Of a stretch of DNA of 64,000 nucleotides, positions 49,192 through 57,392 are shown piece by piece. The stretch spans positions 1-64,000 of the forward strand of contig NZ_JAGGOJ010000043.1 of the NCBI RefSeq assembly GCF_018614575.1, given 5' to 3'. The position numbers and the translations under genes were made by a program. The first letter of the stretch is position 1. Each line of letters begins with the position of its first letter. This DNA comes from Streptomyces sp. ISL-10 (lineage in GTDB: Bacteria; Actinomycetota; Actinomycetes; Streptomycetales; Streptomycetaceae). Below the pieces are notes generated by a model. That model was not told the DNA's origin. It saw nothing but the letters and a program-made list of their open reading frames with translations, and did not search any database.

Positions 49192-50354
49192 CCGGCCACC
49201 TCGCGCACACCGGCGTCCACGCGGACGTCGTCGAACGCCCCGTGGAGCACGGCGCGTTCCTCATCGTCAGGGGCACTGCCGCCGCGCACATGGGCCACGA
49301 AGTCCTCCGCGATCTGCTGGTCGGTGCGGCCCCGGAGCCGCTGGGCGTAGGAGGTGGTGCCGTGCTCCTCGGCGCGCTCCGGCTCGAAGGCAAGGCTGAG
49401 GGTGTGCGGGAAGCGTTCGGTGAGTCGGGCCATCGGATCGGCGGGCCGCACCGCGTCGGTGAGCGTCGCCTCGACGAAGGAGTCCTCGTGGCGGGTGAGT
49501 GCGGGATCGCCGAGGAGTTCGTCGAGGGCGCCGCGCAGGCGTGCGAGGGGCCGGGGCGCGGGGCAGTCGACACGCTCGGCACGCACGTCGCCCCGGGCGT
49601 CGAGGTCGATGAGCCACATGGTCTTGCGATGGGCGGCCTCGGAGAACGAATAGGCCAGCGGGGAGCCGGAGTAACGCACGCGCTCGGTGATGGTCTGGCA
49701 GCCGTGCAGGTGGCCGAGGGCGACGTAGTCGACGCCGTGGAAGACGGCCGAAGGCACGGCCGCGACGCCGCCGACGGTGATGTCCCGCTCGCTGTCGCTC
49801 TCCTCGCCCCCGGCGACGAAGGCGTGCGCGAGGACGACGGAGCGGGTGCCGGGCTCCCGGGCGGCGAGATCGTCGCGCACCCGCTGCATGGCCGCGGCCA
49901 GGACCGGCTCGTGACCGGATTTCGCGACCCCGAACCGGTCCTTGACCAGGGCCGGTTCGAGATAGGGCAGTCCGTAGCAGGCCACCGGCCCGTGGGCGTC
50001 GGCGAGCAGGACGGGGGTGCCGCAGCCCTCCGGGTCGGTGCGCAGGTGCACGCCGGCGCGCTCGATGAGCCCGGCGCCGACGCCGAGCCGGCGGGCCGAG
50101 TCGTGGTTGCCGGAGATCATCACGGTCGGCACCCCGGCCGCCGCGAGCCGGTGCAGCGCGTCGTCGAAGAGCTCCACGGCCGCGAGCGGCGGCACCGCCC
50201 GGTCGTACACGTCCCCCGCGACGAGCACCGCGTCGACCCCGCGCTCGCGGACCGTCGCCACAAGGTGGTCGAGGAAGGCGGCCTGGGCGTCGAGCATGCT
50301 CACCCGGTGCAGCGACCGGCCCAGGTGCCAGTCGGACGTATGGAGGAGTCTCAT
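49188..50354 (-). CDS. sbcD: Nuclease SbcD (Mre11-like)
   Basis: A 388-residue calcineurin-like phosphoesterase, the nuclease subunit of SbcCD. Metal motifs: H-T-S-D-W-H-L-G (I), V-A-G-D-V-Y-D-R (II), I-S-G-N-H-D-S (III), and G-H-L-H-G near residue 205. The C-terminal SbcD domain contacts the SbcC coiled coil. Coupled to sbcC through ATGA. Located downstream of yigZ by 42 nt, so probably one transcript. Confidence 0.95.
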   Translation of the reverse strand: MRLLHTSDWHLGRSLHRVSMLDAQAAFLDHLVATVRERGVDAVLVAGDVYDRAVPPLAAVELFDDALHRLAAAGVPTVMISGNHDSARRLGVGAGLIERAGVHLRTDPEGCGTPVLLADAHGPVACYGLPYLEPALVKDRFGVAKSGHEPVLAAAMQRVRDDLAAREPGTRSVVLAHAFVAGGEESDSERDITVGGVAAVPSAVFHGVDYVALGHLHGCQTITERVRYSGSPLAYSFSEAAHRKTMWLIDLDARGDVRAERVDCPAPRPLARLRGALDELLGDPALTRHEDSFVEATLTDAVRPADPMARLTERFPHTLSLAFEPERAEEHGTTSYAQRLRGRTDQQIAEDFVAHVRGGSAPDDEERAVLHGAFDDVRVDAGVREVAG

Positions 50355-50396
50355 GATCCGTGAGCGTATCGGCGGGGTCGGACATCACGGGCGGGT

Positions 50397-51023
50397 TCAG
50401 GCATCCCCGTACGCTTCCCCGCCCAGTTCCAGGGTCGCGGTGCCCGCGGTGGCGTCGGCGAGCCAGGCCCGGAAGATGTCGACGTCGGAGTCCGGCAGGC
50501 CGATCCCGATCGTGACGGCGTCCGCGTAGGTCACCTCGCGCACGGCGCGGCCGGTGGCGCGCAGGTCGTTCTCGAGCTTGCCCGCGCGCTGGTGGTCGAC
50601 CGTGACGGTGGCCAGCCGGAAGCGCTGCCTGGTGAGGGTGCCGAGCGCGTCGAGAGCCTCGCCCACCACTCCCCCGTACGCCCTGATCAGACCACCGGCG
50701 CCGAGCTTGACGCCGCCGTAGTACCGGGTGACGACCGCGACGACGTACCGCATGTCGCGCCGCGTCAGCATCTGGAGCATGGGCAGACCCGCGGTGCCGC
50801 CCGGCTCGCCGTCGTCGCTCGCCTTCTGCACGGCGGCGTCGGCGCCGATGACGTAGGCGTAGCAGTTGTGGGTGGCGGTCGGATGCTCCTTGCGGATGCG
50901 CGCGATGAACGCCTGCGCCTCCTCCTCGGTCGCGGCGGGAGCGAGCGCGCAGAGGAAACGGGAGCGGTTGATCTCACTCTCGTGGACGCCCTCGCGGGCG
51001 ACCGTCCGGTACTGGTCCTGCAT
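50397..51023 (-). CDS. YigZ/IMPACT family protein
   Basis: A 208-residue two-domain protein of the YigZ/IMPACT family. The diagnostic E-I-N-R-S-R-F-L-C block is near the N-terminus and S-D-D-G-E-P-G-G-T-A-G-L-P-M-L follows, then Y-Y-G-G-V-K-L-G-A-G-G-L-I-R-A-Y. A C-terminal DUF1949-like domain ends the protein. The biochemical role is unsettled, with translation- or peptidase-related suggestions for relatives. Confidence 0.9.
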   Translation of the reverse strand: MQDQYRTVAREGVHESEINRSRFLCALAPAATEEEAQAFIARIRKEHPTATHNCYAYVIGADAAVQKASDDGEPGGTAGLPMLQMLTRRDMRYVVAVVTRYYGGVKLGAGGLIRAYGGVVGEALDALGTLTRQRFRLATVTVDHQRAGKLENDLRATGRAVREVTYADAVTIGIGLPDSDVDIFRAWLADATAGTATLELGGEAYGDA

Positions 51024-51056
51024 CCAGCCACCCTATGCGGCGCCCGTCGGCGCCCG

Positions 51057-51150
51057 CTCCACCGGGAACACCGGGAATGACCGGGGCCGCCCCGTCCGCT
51101 CCACCGGGGAATGACCGGGACCGCTCCCCCGGCACCGGGAATGCTCGGGA
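51057..51150. repeat. Imperfect repeats in a divergent promoter region
   Basis: Three to four copies of CACCGGG-GAATGACCGGG lie in the 150-bp gap between yigZ and the CoA-binding gene. Units differ by 1-4 bases. Could be operator arrays or slippage products. Confidence 0.5.
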
Positions 51151-51173
51151 CTGTTCCGCCCGTTGTCCCGGGC

Positions 51174-51581
51174 ATGGACGCAACGGCTGAGACGATCCGC
51201 AGAATCCTGACCTCTACGGGCGACACCTGGGCGCTGGTGGGTCTGTCGACCAACCAGTCGCGCGCGGCGTGGGGGGTGGCGCGTGTGCTGCAGCGCTTCG
51301 GCAAGCGCATCGTGCCGGTGCATCCGAAGGCGGAGACGGTTCACGGGGAGCGGGGGTACGCCTCGCTGGCCGAGATCCCGTTTCCCGTCGACGTCGTGGA
51401 CGTGTTCGTGAACTCCGGCCTCGCCGGCAAGGTCGCCGACGAGGCGGTGGCGATCGGCGCGAAGGCGGTCTGGTTCCAGCTGGGCGTGGTCGACACGCAG
51501 GCGTACGCCCGCACCCGCGAGGCCGGTCTCGACATGGTGATGGACCGCTGCCCGGCGATCGAGATCCCGCTGCTGGACTGA
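51174..51581 (+). CDS. CoA-binding domain protein
   Basis: A 135-residue YccU-type protein with a Rossmann CoA-binding fold. Motifs: W-A-L-V-G-L-S-T-N-Q-S-R-A-A-W-G-V, K-R-I-V-P-V-H-P-K-A and V-F-V-N-S-G-L-A-G. Normal length for the single-domain group. ATG 51174 is chosen; the in-frame start at 51111 would add a Pro/Gly tail with no homology. Function unknown beyond CoA binding. Confidence 0.85.
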   Translation: MDATAETIRRILTSTGDTWALVGLSTNQSRAAWGVARVLQRFGKRIVPVHPKAETVHGERGYASLAEIPFPVDVVDVFVNSGLAGKVADEAVAIGAKAVWFQLGVVDTQAYARTREAGLDMVMDRCPAIEIPLLD

Positions 51582-51638
51582 TTCCCGCTGCTGGACCGAT
51601 GCGGCCGGGGCCGGCCGGCCCGAGCCGGGAGAACCGCC

Positions 51639-52193
51639 CTAGACCGCGAGTCCCTCGATGACCACCGCGCCCGGCAGTCCGGCGAGCGCCTTGCCCGGCA
51701 CGATCAGCTTGCCGCGCCTGCGGCCGCTGCCGATGAGGACCCACTCGGTGTCGACGACACGGGAGTCCACGAGCAGCGGCCAGTCGGCGGGCAGCCCGAT
51801 CGCGGTGATACCGCCGTACTCCATGCCGCTCTCGCCGGTCGCCGTGTCCATGGACGCGAACGAGGCCTTGCGTACGCCGAGTTGTCTGCGTACGGCTCCG
51901 TTCACGTCGACGCGGTTGCCGGAGAGGACGACGCATGCGGCGAGACTCGTCCCGCCCGACCGCTTCCCGGCGACGATGACGCAGTTCGCCGACTCGTCCA
52001 GCAGTTGCCGGCCGTAGTGCTCGACGAACGCGGCGGTGTCGGCGACACCGGGGTCGGTGTCGACATAGATCAGCTGCTCGGCCGGAACGTCCCCGTGCCA
52101 GGCGCGCACGGCCTCGGCGACCGGTGCGATGAGCTGGTCGAGGCAGTCGGGGGCGGGCCTGGCGTCGTCGAAGTCTCCGATGGGTGCACGCAT
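51639..52193 (-). CDS. YbaK/ProX-type aminoacyl-tRNA deacylase-like protein
   Basis: A 184-residue protein of the YbaK/ProRS-editing superfamily, which hydrolyses mischarged tRNAs in trans. Family text: E-S-A-N-C-V-I-V-A-G-K-R-S-G-G, V-V-L-S-G-N-R-V-D-V-N-G, M-E-Y-G-G-I-T-A-I-G-L. The catalytic Lys is in A-G-K-R. Which mischarged tRNA it edits cannot be read from sequence. Confidence 0.85.
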   Translation of the reverse strand: MRAPIGDFDDARPAPDCLDQLIAPVAEAVRAWHGDVPAEQLIYVDTDPGVADTAAFVEHYGRQLLDESANCVIVAGKRSGGTSLAACVVLSGNRVDVNGAVRRQLGVRKASFASMDTATGESGMEYGGITAIGLPADWPLLVDSRVVDTEWVLIGSGRRRGKLIVPGKALAGLPGAVVIEGLAV

Positions 52194-52237
52194 ACAGCGC
52201 ACGCTAACAGCGCGGCACGGGGCGGAGTCCAGGTGTC

Positions 52238-52282
52238 TTTGGGAGACGGGGGTTTCGGGAGACGGGGTTTCGGGAGACGGGT
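52238..52282. repeat. 15-bp tandem repeat, three copies
   Basis: TTTCGGGAGACGGGG is repeated three times with single-base changes, between the YbaK start and the XRE gene end. Confidence 0.75.
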
Positions 52283-52317
52283 GTCTCAACGCCCGATGTC
52301 TCGGGGGACGCGGCGTC

Positions 52318-52890
52318 TCAGCGGACGGGCGGCACGGAGACGGCCATGGTCAGTTCGACGGTCTCGTCCCCTTCGTTGCGGTAGGCGTGCGGAACGTTCG
52401 CCTCGAAGGTGGCGGAGGTGCCCGCGGGGACCGTGTGGGGCTTTCCGTCGACGACCAGGGTGAGTTCGCCGGCGGAGACGTGCAGGAGCTCGGTCGTCCC
52501 GTCGGGGTGCGGATCGGAGACGCTCTCGTCGCCCGGCACCAGCCGCCAGGCCCACAGCTCCAGCGGGCCGCCGCGCTCGTTCCCGACGAGGAGGGTGGTG
52601 GAACTGCCCGCGGGGGTGGACCACATGCGCACGGCCTGCTCCGGCGGGACGAGCCGCACCTGCGGGCCCTGCCCGTAGTCGAGGAGCGTGGTGATGCTGA
52701 CCCCGAGAGCGTCGGCGAGTTTCACCGTGGTGCCGATGCTCGGGTTGGTGCGCGCCTGCTCGATCTGGATGATCATTCCCCGGCTCACACCGGAGCGGGC
52801 GGCGAGCGCGTCCAGCGTGAATCCTCGCTCTCCCCGCCAGTGCTTGAGGTTGCGGGCGAGCGACTGGGTGAGCTGGTCGAGATCCGACAC
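52318..52890 (-). CDS. XRE-cupin transcriptional regulator
   Basis: A 190-residue regulator with an XRE HTH (L-A-R-N-L-K-H-W-R-G-E-R-G-F-T-L-D-A-L-A, S-R-G-M-I-I-Q-I-E-Q-A) and a C-terminal cupin-2 domain (W-A-W-R-L-V-P-G-D-E, T-E-L-L-H-V-S-A-G-E-L-T-L). GTG 52890 is the start of homology; ATG 52923 would add an unrelated 11-residue lead. Divergent from an EamA exporter with an inverted repeat between them, so it probably represses that gene and itself. Confidence 0.88.
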   Translation of the reverse strand: MSDLDQLTQSLARNLKHWRGERGFTLDALAARSGVSRGMIIQIEQARTNPSIGTTVKLADALGVSITTLLDYGQGPQVRLVPPEQAVRMWSTPAGSSTTLLVGNERGGPLELWAWRLVPGDESVSDPHPDGTTELLHVSAGELTLVVDGKPHTVPAGTSATFEANVPHAYRNEGDETVELTMAVSVPPVR

Positions 52891-52917
52891 GTTCCGTCCA
52901 ATATATTCAATGGCAGA

Positions 52918-52933
52918 GTTCAATAGAATGAAC
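52918..52933. promoter_or_regulatory. Inverted repeat between XRE-cupin and EamA genes
   Basis: GTTCA-atagaa-TGAAC, with TTCAAT repeats beside it (52906 and 52919), in an unusually AT-rich stretch. A likely operator of the divergent pair. Confidence 0.5.
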
Positions 52934-52982
52934 TACCGTGTGATGTACCCCTTCGTTCACCACACTGTACTGCGAGGCCGTC

Positions 52983-53849
52983 ATGACCGCACTGTTCGCC
53001 CTGGCCACCAGCCTTTTGTGGGGGCTGGCCGACTTCGGCGGCGGACTGCTGACCCGACGTACGCCCGCCCTCACCGTGGTGGTCGCCTCACAGTCGATCG
53101 CGGTCGTGGTGCTCGGCGCGATCGTGGTCGCCACCGGCGGATTCGCCGAGGCGGGGCCCAAGTTGTGGTACGCGGCGGCGGCCGGAGTGGTCGGGCCGGT
53201 CGCGATGCTCTCGTTCTACAAGGCCCTGGCCCTCGGGCCGATGGGCGTGGTCTCGCCCCTGGGCTCGCTGGGCGTGGCCGTGCCCGTCGGAGTCGGGCTC
53301 GTGCTGGGCGAGCGGCCCGGGCTGCTGCAGTTCGCGGGCATCGGCGTGGCCGTCGCCGGCATCGTCCTCGCGGGCGGTCCGGAGCTGCGCGGTGCACCTG
53401 TGCGGCGGCAGGCGATCCTGCTGACGCTGACGGCGGCGTTCGGCTTCGGCGCCGTGATGGCGCTGATCGCCGAGGCGTCCACCACGATCACCGGGCTCTT
53501 CCTCGCCCTGTTCGTGCAGCGGGTCACCAATGTGGCGGTGGGCGGGGCCGCACTCCTCGTCTCGGTCAGTCGCGGCGGCCGGGCCCTGCCGGAGGACGGC
53601 GGCATGCGCGTCATCTGGGCGTCGCTGCCGGCGCTCGCGTTCGTGGGGCTGGCCGATGTGGCGGCCAACGGCACGTACTCGATCGCGGCGCAGACGGGGC
53701 CGGTCACCGTCGCGGCCGTCCTGGCGAACCTCTATCCGGTGGTGACCGTGCTCGCCGCCCTCGCCGTACTGAAGGAACGGCTGCGTGTGGTGCAGGCCGC
53801 GGGCGCGGGGCTGGCGCTCGTCGGCACGGTGCTTCTCGCCACCGGCTGA
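52983..53849 (+). CDS. EamA/DMT family transporter
   Basis: A 288-residue membrane protein with about ten hydrophobic helices and an internal duplication typical of the drug/metabolite transporter superfamily. First helix: F-A-L-A-T-S-L-L-W-G-L-A-D-F. The EamA signature P-L-G-S-L-G-V-A-V-P-V lies in the first half and G-P-V-T-V-A-A-V-L-A-N-L-Y-P-V-V-T in the second. Exports an unknown metabolite under the XRE-cupin regulator. Confidence 0.9.
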   Translation: MTALFALATSLLWGLADFGGGLLTRRTPALTVVVASQSIAVVVLGAIVVATGGFAEAGPKLWYAAAAGVVGPVAMLSFYKALALGPMGVVSPLGSLGVAVPVGVGLVLGERPGLLQFAGIGVAVAGIVLAGGPELRGAPVRRQAILLTLTAAFGFGAVMALIAEASTTITGLFLALFVQRVTNVAVGGAALLVSVSRGGRALPEDGGMRVIWASLPALAFVGLADVAANGTYSIAAQTGPVTVAAVLANLYPVVTVLAALAVLKERLRVVQAAGAGLALVGTVLLATG

Positions 53850-53955
53850 GCACCGGGCACTTCTGGCCATGAGCCGAGCAGACCACAGGCCGAGGCGGCC
53901 GAGACGGCGGCGTTGCCGGTCCAACCACAGGCCGAGCAGGGCTCGGGGGGGGCGA

Positions 53956-54720
53956 TCAGCCGTCCCCGAGGTCCGCGAGGTCGTCCTCCAGCTCCGCAAG
54001 CGCGAGCAGTTGCTCGGGGGTGACGCCTTCGGGGATCGGCACAGGGGCGGGCGTCCGCAGGGGCGGCTGCCAGCCGTCCACCGGATCGAAGCGGCGCACG
54101 ACGCGTGCGGGCGCCCCCGCCACCACGGCGTGGTCGGGCACCTCTCCGCGTACGACCGCACCCGCCGCGACCACCACGTTGCGGCCGAGGCGGGCGCCGG
54201 GCAGGATCACCGCCCCGGTGCCGAGCCAGCAGCCCGGACCTATCTCGACGGGCTCCGTACGCGGCCACTGCCTGCCGACCGGCTGGCCGGGGTCGTCGTA
54301 GCTGTGATTGGTCGACGTGATGTAGACGTACGGCCCGCAGTACGTGTCCGAGCCGATGGTCACGCGTGTATCGGCGATGACATGGCTGCCGCGCCCCAGG
54401 ACCACGCCGTCGCCCAGGGTCAGGACCGGGTCGGGCCCGAGGTCCAGATCCGGCATCATGCCCGCGGTGAGCGTGACCTGCTCGGCGATGACGCAGTGGT
54501 CGCCGAGTTCGATCCAGCGCTCACCGAAGACGGTCCCCTGCGGGAAGGCCAGCCGGGTGCCGACGCCCAGCCGCCGGAAGCGCAGCCGGCCCGGGTGCTG
54601 CGCGGTGACGGATCCGGCCTCCTGAACCCACCGCCAGCCGCGGTGGACGGCACGCGCGAGAACGCGCCGACGCCAGGCGGTCAGCGATGAGAACGTGTTT
54701 CTGTTCTTCGGCACCCGCAC
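53956..54720 (-). CDS. Hexapeptide-repeat (LbH) acyltransferase
   Basis: A 254-residue left-handed beta-helix transferase. Hexapeptide text runs from I-E-L-G-D-H-C-V-I-A-E to V-V-V-A-A-G-A-V-V-R-G, with the active-site-like T-S-T-N-H-S-Y and the W-L-G-T-G-A-V-I-L-P-G motif of maltose/galactoside acetyltransferases. The last 40 residues are an acidic tail (E-D-D-L-A-D-L-G-D). GTG 54720, or GTG 54714. Acceptor unknown; perhaps a surface sugar. Confidence 0.85.
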   Translation of the reverse strand: MRVPKNRNTFSSLTAWRRRVLARAVHRGWRWVQEAGSVTAQHPGRLRFRRLGVGTRLAFPQGTVFGERWIELGDHCVIAEQVTLTAGMMPDLDLGPDPVLTLGDGVVLGRGSHVIADTRVTIGSDTYCGPYVYITSTNHSYDDPGQPVGRQWPRTEPVEIGPGCWLGTGAVILPGARLGRNVVVAAGAVVRGEVPDHAVVAGAPARVVRRFDPVDGWQPPLRTPAPVPIPEGVTPEQLLALAELEDDLADLGDG

Positions 54721-55101
54721 ACGGTAGTCGGCCGCTCGGCACCCGATCCGCGGGCAACGCTGTGACGTTCACCCCAACTGGGCGCTTCAGCAAAGCGCCT
54801 CTGCCGGGGGCCGCAGCCGCGCGCCTCCGCGGGAGCGCGCCTTTGCCGCCACTCGTACCACGACGGCCCGCCGACGCACGGGACTTCCGGCACAACTCCA
54901 CCGATCTATGGACAGTGCGCGCGCTTCGGACCGCATCTCGCGCCCCGTGACTAGCATGAGCACCGCATGCACACGAAGTATCACTCCGAGTGATCGGCGA
55001 CCCGGCCTGGTGACCGACATGCGGGCGGCCGCCGCACGTACGCCGAACGGCCGGCCCCGTTCTCCTGTACCTCCCGCAGTCGAACAACGAGGGATCGCGG
55101 A
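54721..55101. promoter_or_regulatory. Divergent promoter region with BldD-like site
   Basis: 381 bp between the LbH transferase and the conservon. At 54981-54993, TCACTC-c-GAGTGA is a perfect palindrome apart from its centre and matches the published BldD pseudopalindrome TnACnC-w-GnGTnA at all specified positions except the central base (C for A/T). It lies 108 bp upstream of the sensor-ATPase ATG. The rest shows nothing I can name. Confidence 0.6.
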
Positions 55102-56976
55102 ATGTCAGTGCCAGTCGCTCCCAAACCTCACAGGACCCGTACGTCACGGCCGATGCCTGTCGCCGTGCCCATGTCCTCGCTCGTGGCAGCCGCCGCAGTA
55201 GGCGGCGCGGTGGGCGCCGCGGCGCCGGAGGCGGCCGGGCCCTACGTCGTGACCACCGTCGCCGTCGCCTGGGTGTGCCTCGCGATCGCCGTCGTCGGCG
55301 CGACGGTCGCCCTGCACCGGCAGCAGGACGCGACCGCATCGGCCCGGCGCGAACTGCGCATTCTGCAGAACCGATTCGCCCAGAGCGCCGCCGAGTCGGC
55401 CCACCTGGTCGATGTCACCATGCCCTCGGTCGTCAGGCGGCTGCGCGACGGCGCGAGCACCGACGACGCACTCACGAGCACTCCGCGGCCGGACGACCCC
55501 CGACTGCGGCGCGTCCTGAAGATCTTCGTCACGGAAATCTGTGGCGCCGAGCACCGTGTGCGGTCCGCCGCCGCCAACGCTGCCCGCGCGGTCCGGCAGT
55601 TGACGCTGGCAGCCGACGCCATCGACAGGCTCACGACCGTGACGCTGCCGACCGCGGTCGCCCGGCTGCGCGGCGGCGCCTCGGCCGAGACGGTGCTCGG
55701 CGAGCTCGAACTGCCCGCCGACGCCCGGCTGCGGGCACTCACCGACACGGCGGTGCGGGAGCTCGCGACGAGCGAACGCCGCGCGGCCGCCGCGCAGGCT
55801 GCCGGCGCCGAGGCGCTCAGCCGCGTCCAGGCGCAGACCGTGTCGATCCTCGCCGACCTGCGCGAGATGCAGGAACGGCATGGCGAGGAGGTCCTCGGCG
55901 ATCTGCTCGGGCTCGACCACAAGACGTCGCGACTGGGCTTCATGACGGACCGGCTCACCCTGTTGACGGGCGGCCGGGCAAGCCGGTCGTGGAACAGGCC
56001 GATCCCTGTCGAAAGCATTCTGCGCGGCGCGGTCGGCCGGATCGCCGCCTATCGGCGGGTGCGGATGCATCCCGCCGGCACCGCGGCGATCGCGGGCTTC
56101 GCCGCGGAGGGCGTGATGCATCTGCTGGCCGAACTGATGGACAACGCGGCCAACTTCTCGCCGCCCGTCGACGAGGTCCACGTCTATGTCGAGGAGCGCA
56201 CGGCGGGGCTCGTGGTCACCATCGAGGACAGCGGTCCGAAGATGGGCCCCGCGGCGATGCGGCGCGCGGAGGAGGCTGCGTCCGGCCATGTCACCGACCT
56301 CGCCGCATTGCAGGGCACCCGCCTGGGGCTGGCCGTGGTCGGGCGACTGGCGGTCACCTACGGGATGAACGTGAGCTTCCGGCCGTCCTCCCTGGGCGGT
56401 ACGGGGGTGGTCGTGCTGGTCCCGCCCCACCTCTTGGCGCGGCCGGCCGACAGCGACACGGAGGAGGCGGGACACCCGGCTGCGGCCCCGCAGGAGCCGA
56501 CCTCGTCGGCGTGCGGGACGGTGTCGGGAGCGCCGCAGGACAGGGGCTTCGTGCCCGCGCAGGACAGCCGCCGGACGGCGACCGCGGGCGGCCTCCCCGT
56601 ACGCCCGCCGGGGCGCACCATGGCGGCGAACCGGGGCGCCGCGGATCTGCGCCCCGGAGAGGAGGCGGTTGCCCGCTTCGACGCCTTCCACCGCACCGGC
56701 AGGCCCACGCGGGAGATGTCGGACACGCCCGCCGCCGACCCGGAACCCGGCACCACCGGCCGGCCCGACGCCCCCGACGACCCCGCACAACCCGGCACCA
56801 CCAGAGGGCCCGACGCGCCCAACAGCGCACAGCCCGGCCCCACCGGATGCCCCGACACACCCGCCGCCGAGGCCGCGGTGGGACACCGCGGCCTCCACGC
56901 TCCCACGGCCGGGTCCGGCGGCAACGGCGAGCCGGCCGAGCCCCGGTTGCCCGCCCCCGGGAGCTCCCTCTCATGA
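55102..56976 (+). CDS. Conservon sensor-like ATPase (CvnA type)
   Basis: A 624-residue histidine-kinase-like protein. Two hydrophobic segments in residues ~24-70 anchor it; residues ~75-270 are an unusual coiled region with repeated A-A-A-R and R-L-R-G-A-S motifs rather than a dHp domain. The HATPase has an N-box L-A-E-L-M-D-N-A-A-N-F-S, G1 I-E-D-S-G-P-K-M-G and G2 T-R-L-G-L-A-V-V-G. The last ~150 residues are Pro/Thr/Ala-rich. No phosphoacceptor His is evident, as in CvnA proteins. It overlaps the DUF742 gene by 4 nt. Confidence 0.88.
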   Translation: MSVPVAPKPHRTRTSRPMPVAVPMSSLVAAAAVGGAVGAAAPEAAGPYVVTTVAVAWVCLAIAVVGATVALHRQQDATASARRELRILQNRFAQSAAESAHLVDVTMPSVVRRLRDGASTDDALTSTPRPDDPRLRRVLKIFVTEICGAEHRVRSAAANAARAVRQLTLAADAIDRLTTVTLPTAVARLRGGASAETVLGELELPADARLRALTDTAVRELATSERRAAAAQAAGAEALSRVQAQTVSILADLREMQERHGEEVLGDLLGLDHKTSRLGFMTDRLTLLTGGRASRSWNRPIPVESILRGAVGRIAAYRRVRMHPAGTAAIAGFAAEGVMHLLAELMDNAANFSPPVDEVHVYVEERTAGLVVTIEDSGPKMGPAAMRRAEEAASGHVTDLAALQGTRLGLAVVGRLAVTYGMNVSFRPSSLGGTGVVVLVPPHLLARPADSDTEEAGHPAAAPQEPTSSACGTVSGAPQDRGFVPAQDSRRTATAGGLPVRPPGRTMAANRGAADLRPGEEAVARFDAFHRTGRPTREMSDTPAADPEPGTTGRPDAPDDPAQPGTTRGPDAPNSAQPGPTGCPDTPAAEAAVGHRGLHAPTAGSGGNGEPAEPRLPAPGSSLS

Positions 56977-57338
56977 CCCGCCGCCCCGTCGACCTGGGTG
57001 CCCCCGAGCGGCTCTACACCGTCACCGGCGGCCGCAGCCGCGCCGTGGACGAGGGGTTCGACCTCGTCACGCAGGTCGTCAGCGCGTGCGAGCCGTCGCC
57101 CGGTATGCAGAAGGAGCACATCCGGATCCTCACTCTGTGCCGGAGCCCGATGGCCCCTGCCGAGATCTCCGCGGACATGGGGCTGCCAGTGACGGTCGTG
57201 CGCATCCTGCTCGGGGACCTGCTCGCCACCGGCCGCGTCACCGCGCGCCGTCCACACCCGGAGGTGGCCCGTGCGGACTGCCCCGCGCCCGGCTCCGAGC
57301 TCTTGAAAGAGGTGCTCCATGGACTCCGCAACCTCTGA
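56973..57338 (+). CDS. DUF742 protein (CvnC type)
   Basis: A 121-residue DUF742 protein. Typical text: R-L-Y-T-V-T-G-G-R-S, I-L-T-L-C-R-S-P-M-A-P-A-E-I-S-A-D-M, L-P-V-T-V-V-R-I-L-L-G-D-L and the terminal L-L-K-E-V-L-H-G-L-R-N-L. DUF742 resembles a winged helix. In complete conservons a roadblock gene precedes it and a GTPase follows; here the ATPase gene overlaps it directly and the next gene is a P450. Confidence 0.9.
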   Translation: MTRRPVDLGAPERLYTVTGGRSRAVDEGFDLVTQVVSACEPSPGMQKEHIRILTLCRSPMAPAEISADMGLPVTVVRILLGDLLATGRVTARRPHPEVARADCPAPGSELLKEVLHGLRNL

Positions 57339-57392
57339 ACTGCCCGCCCGTACGCGCCTGAATGAACCGGCCAGGGACCGGGAGACGACGCC

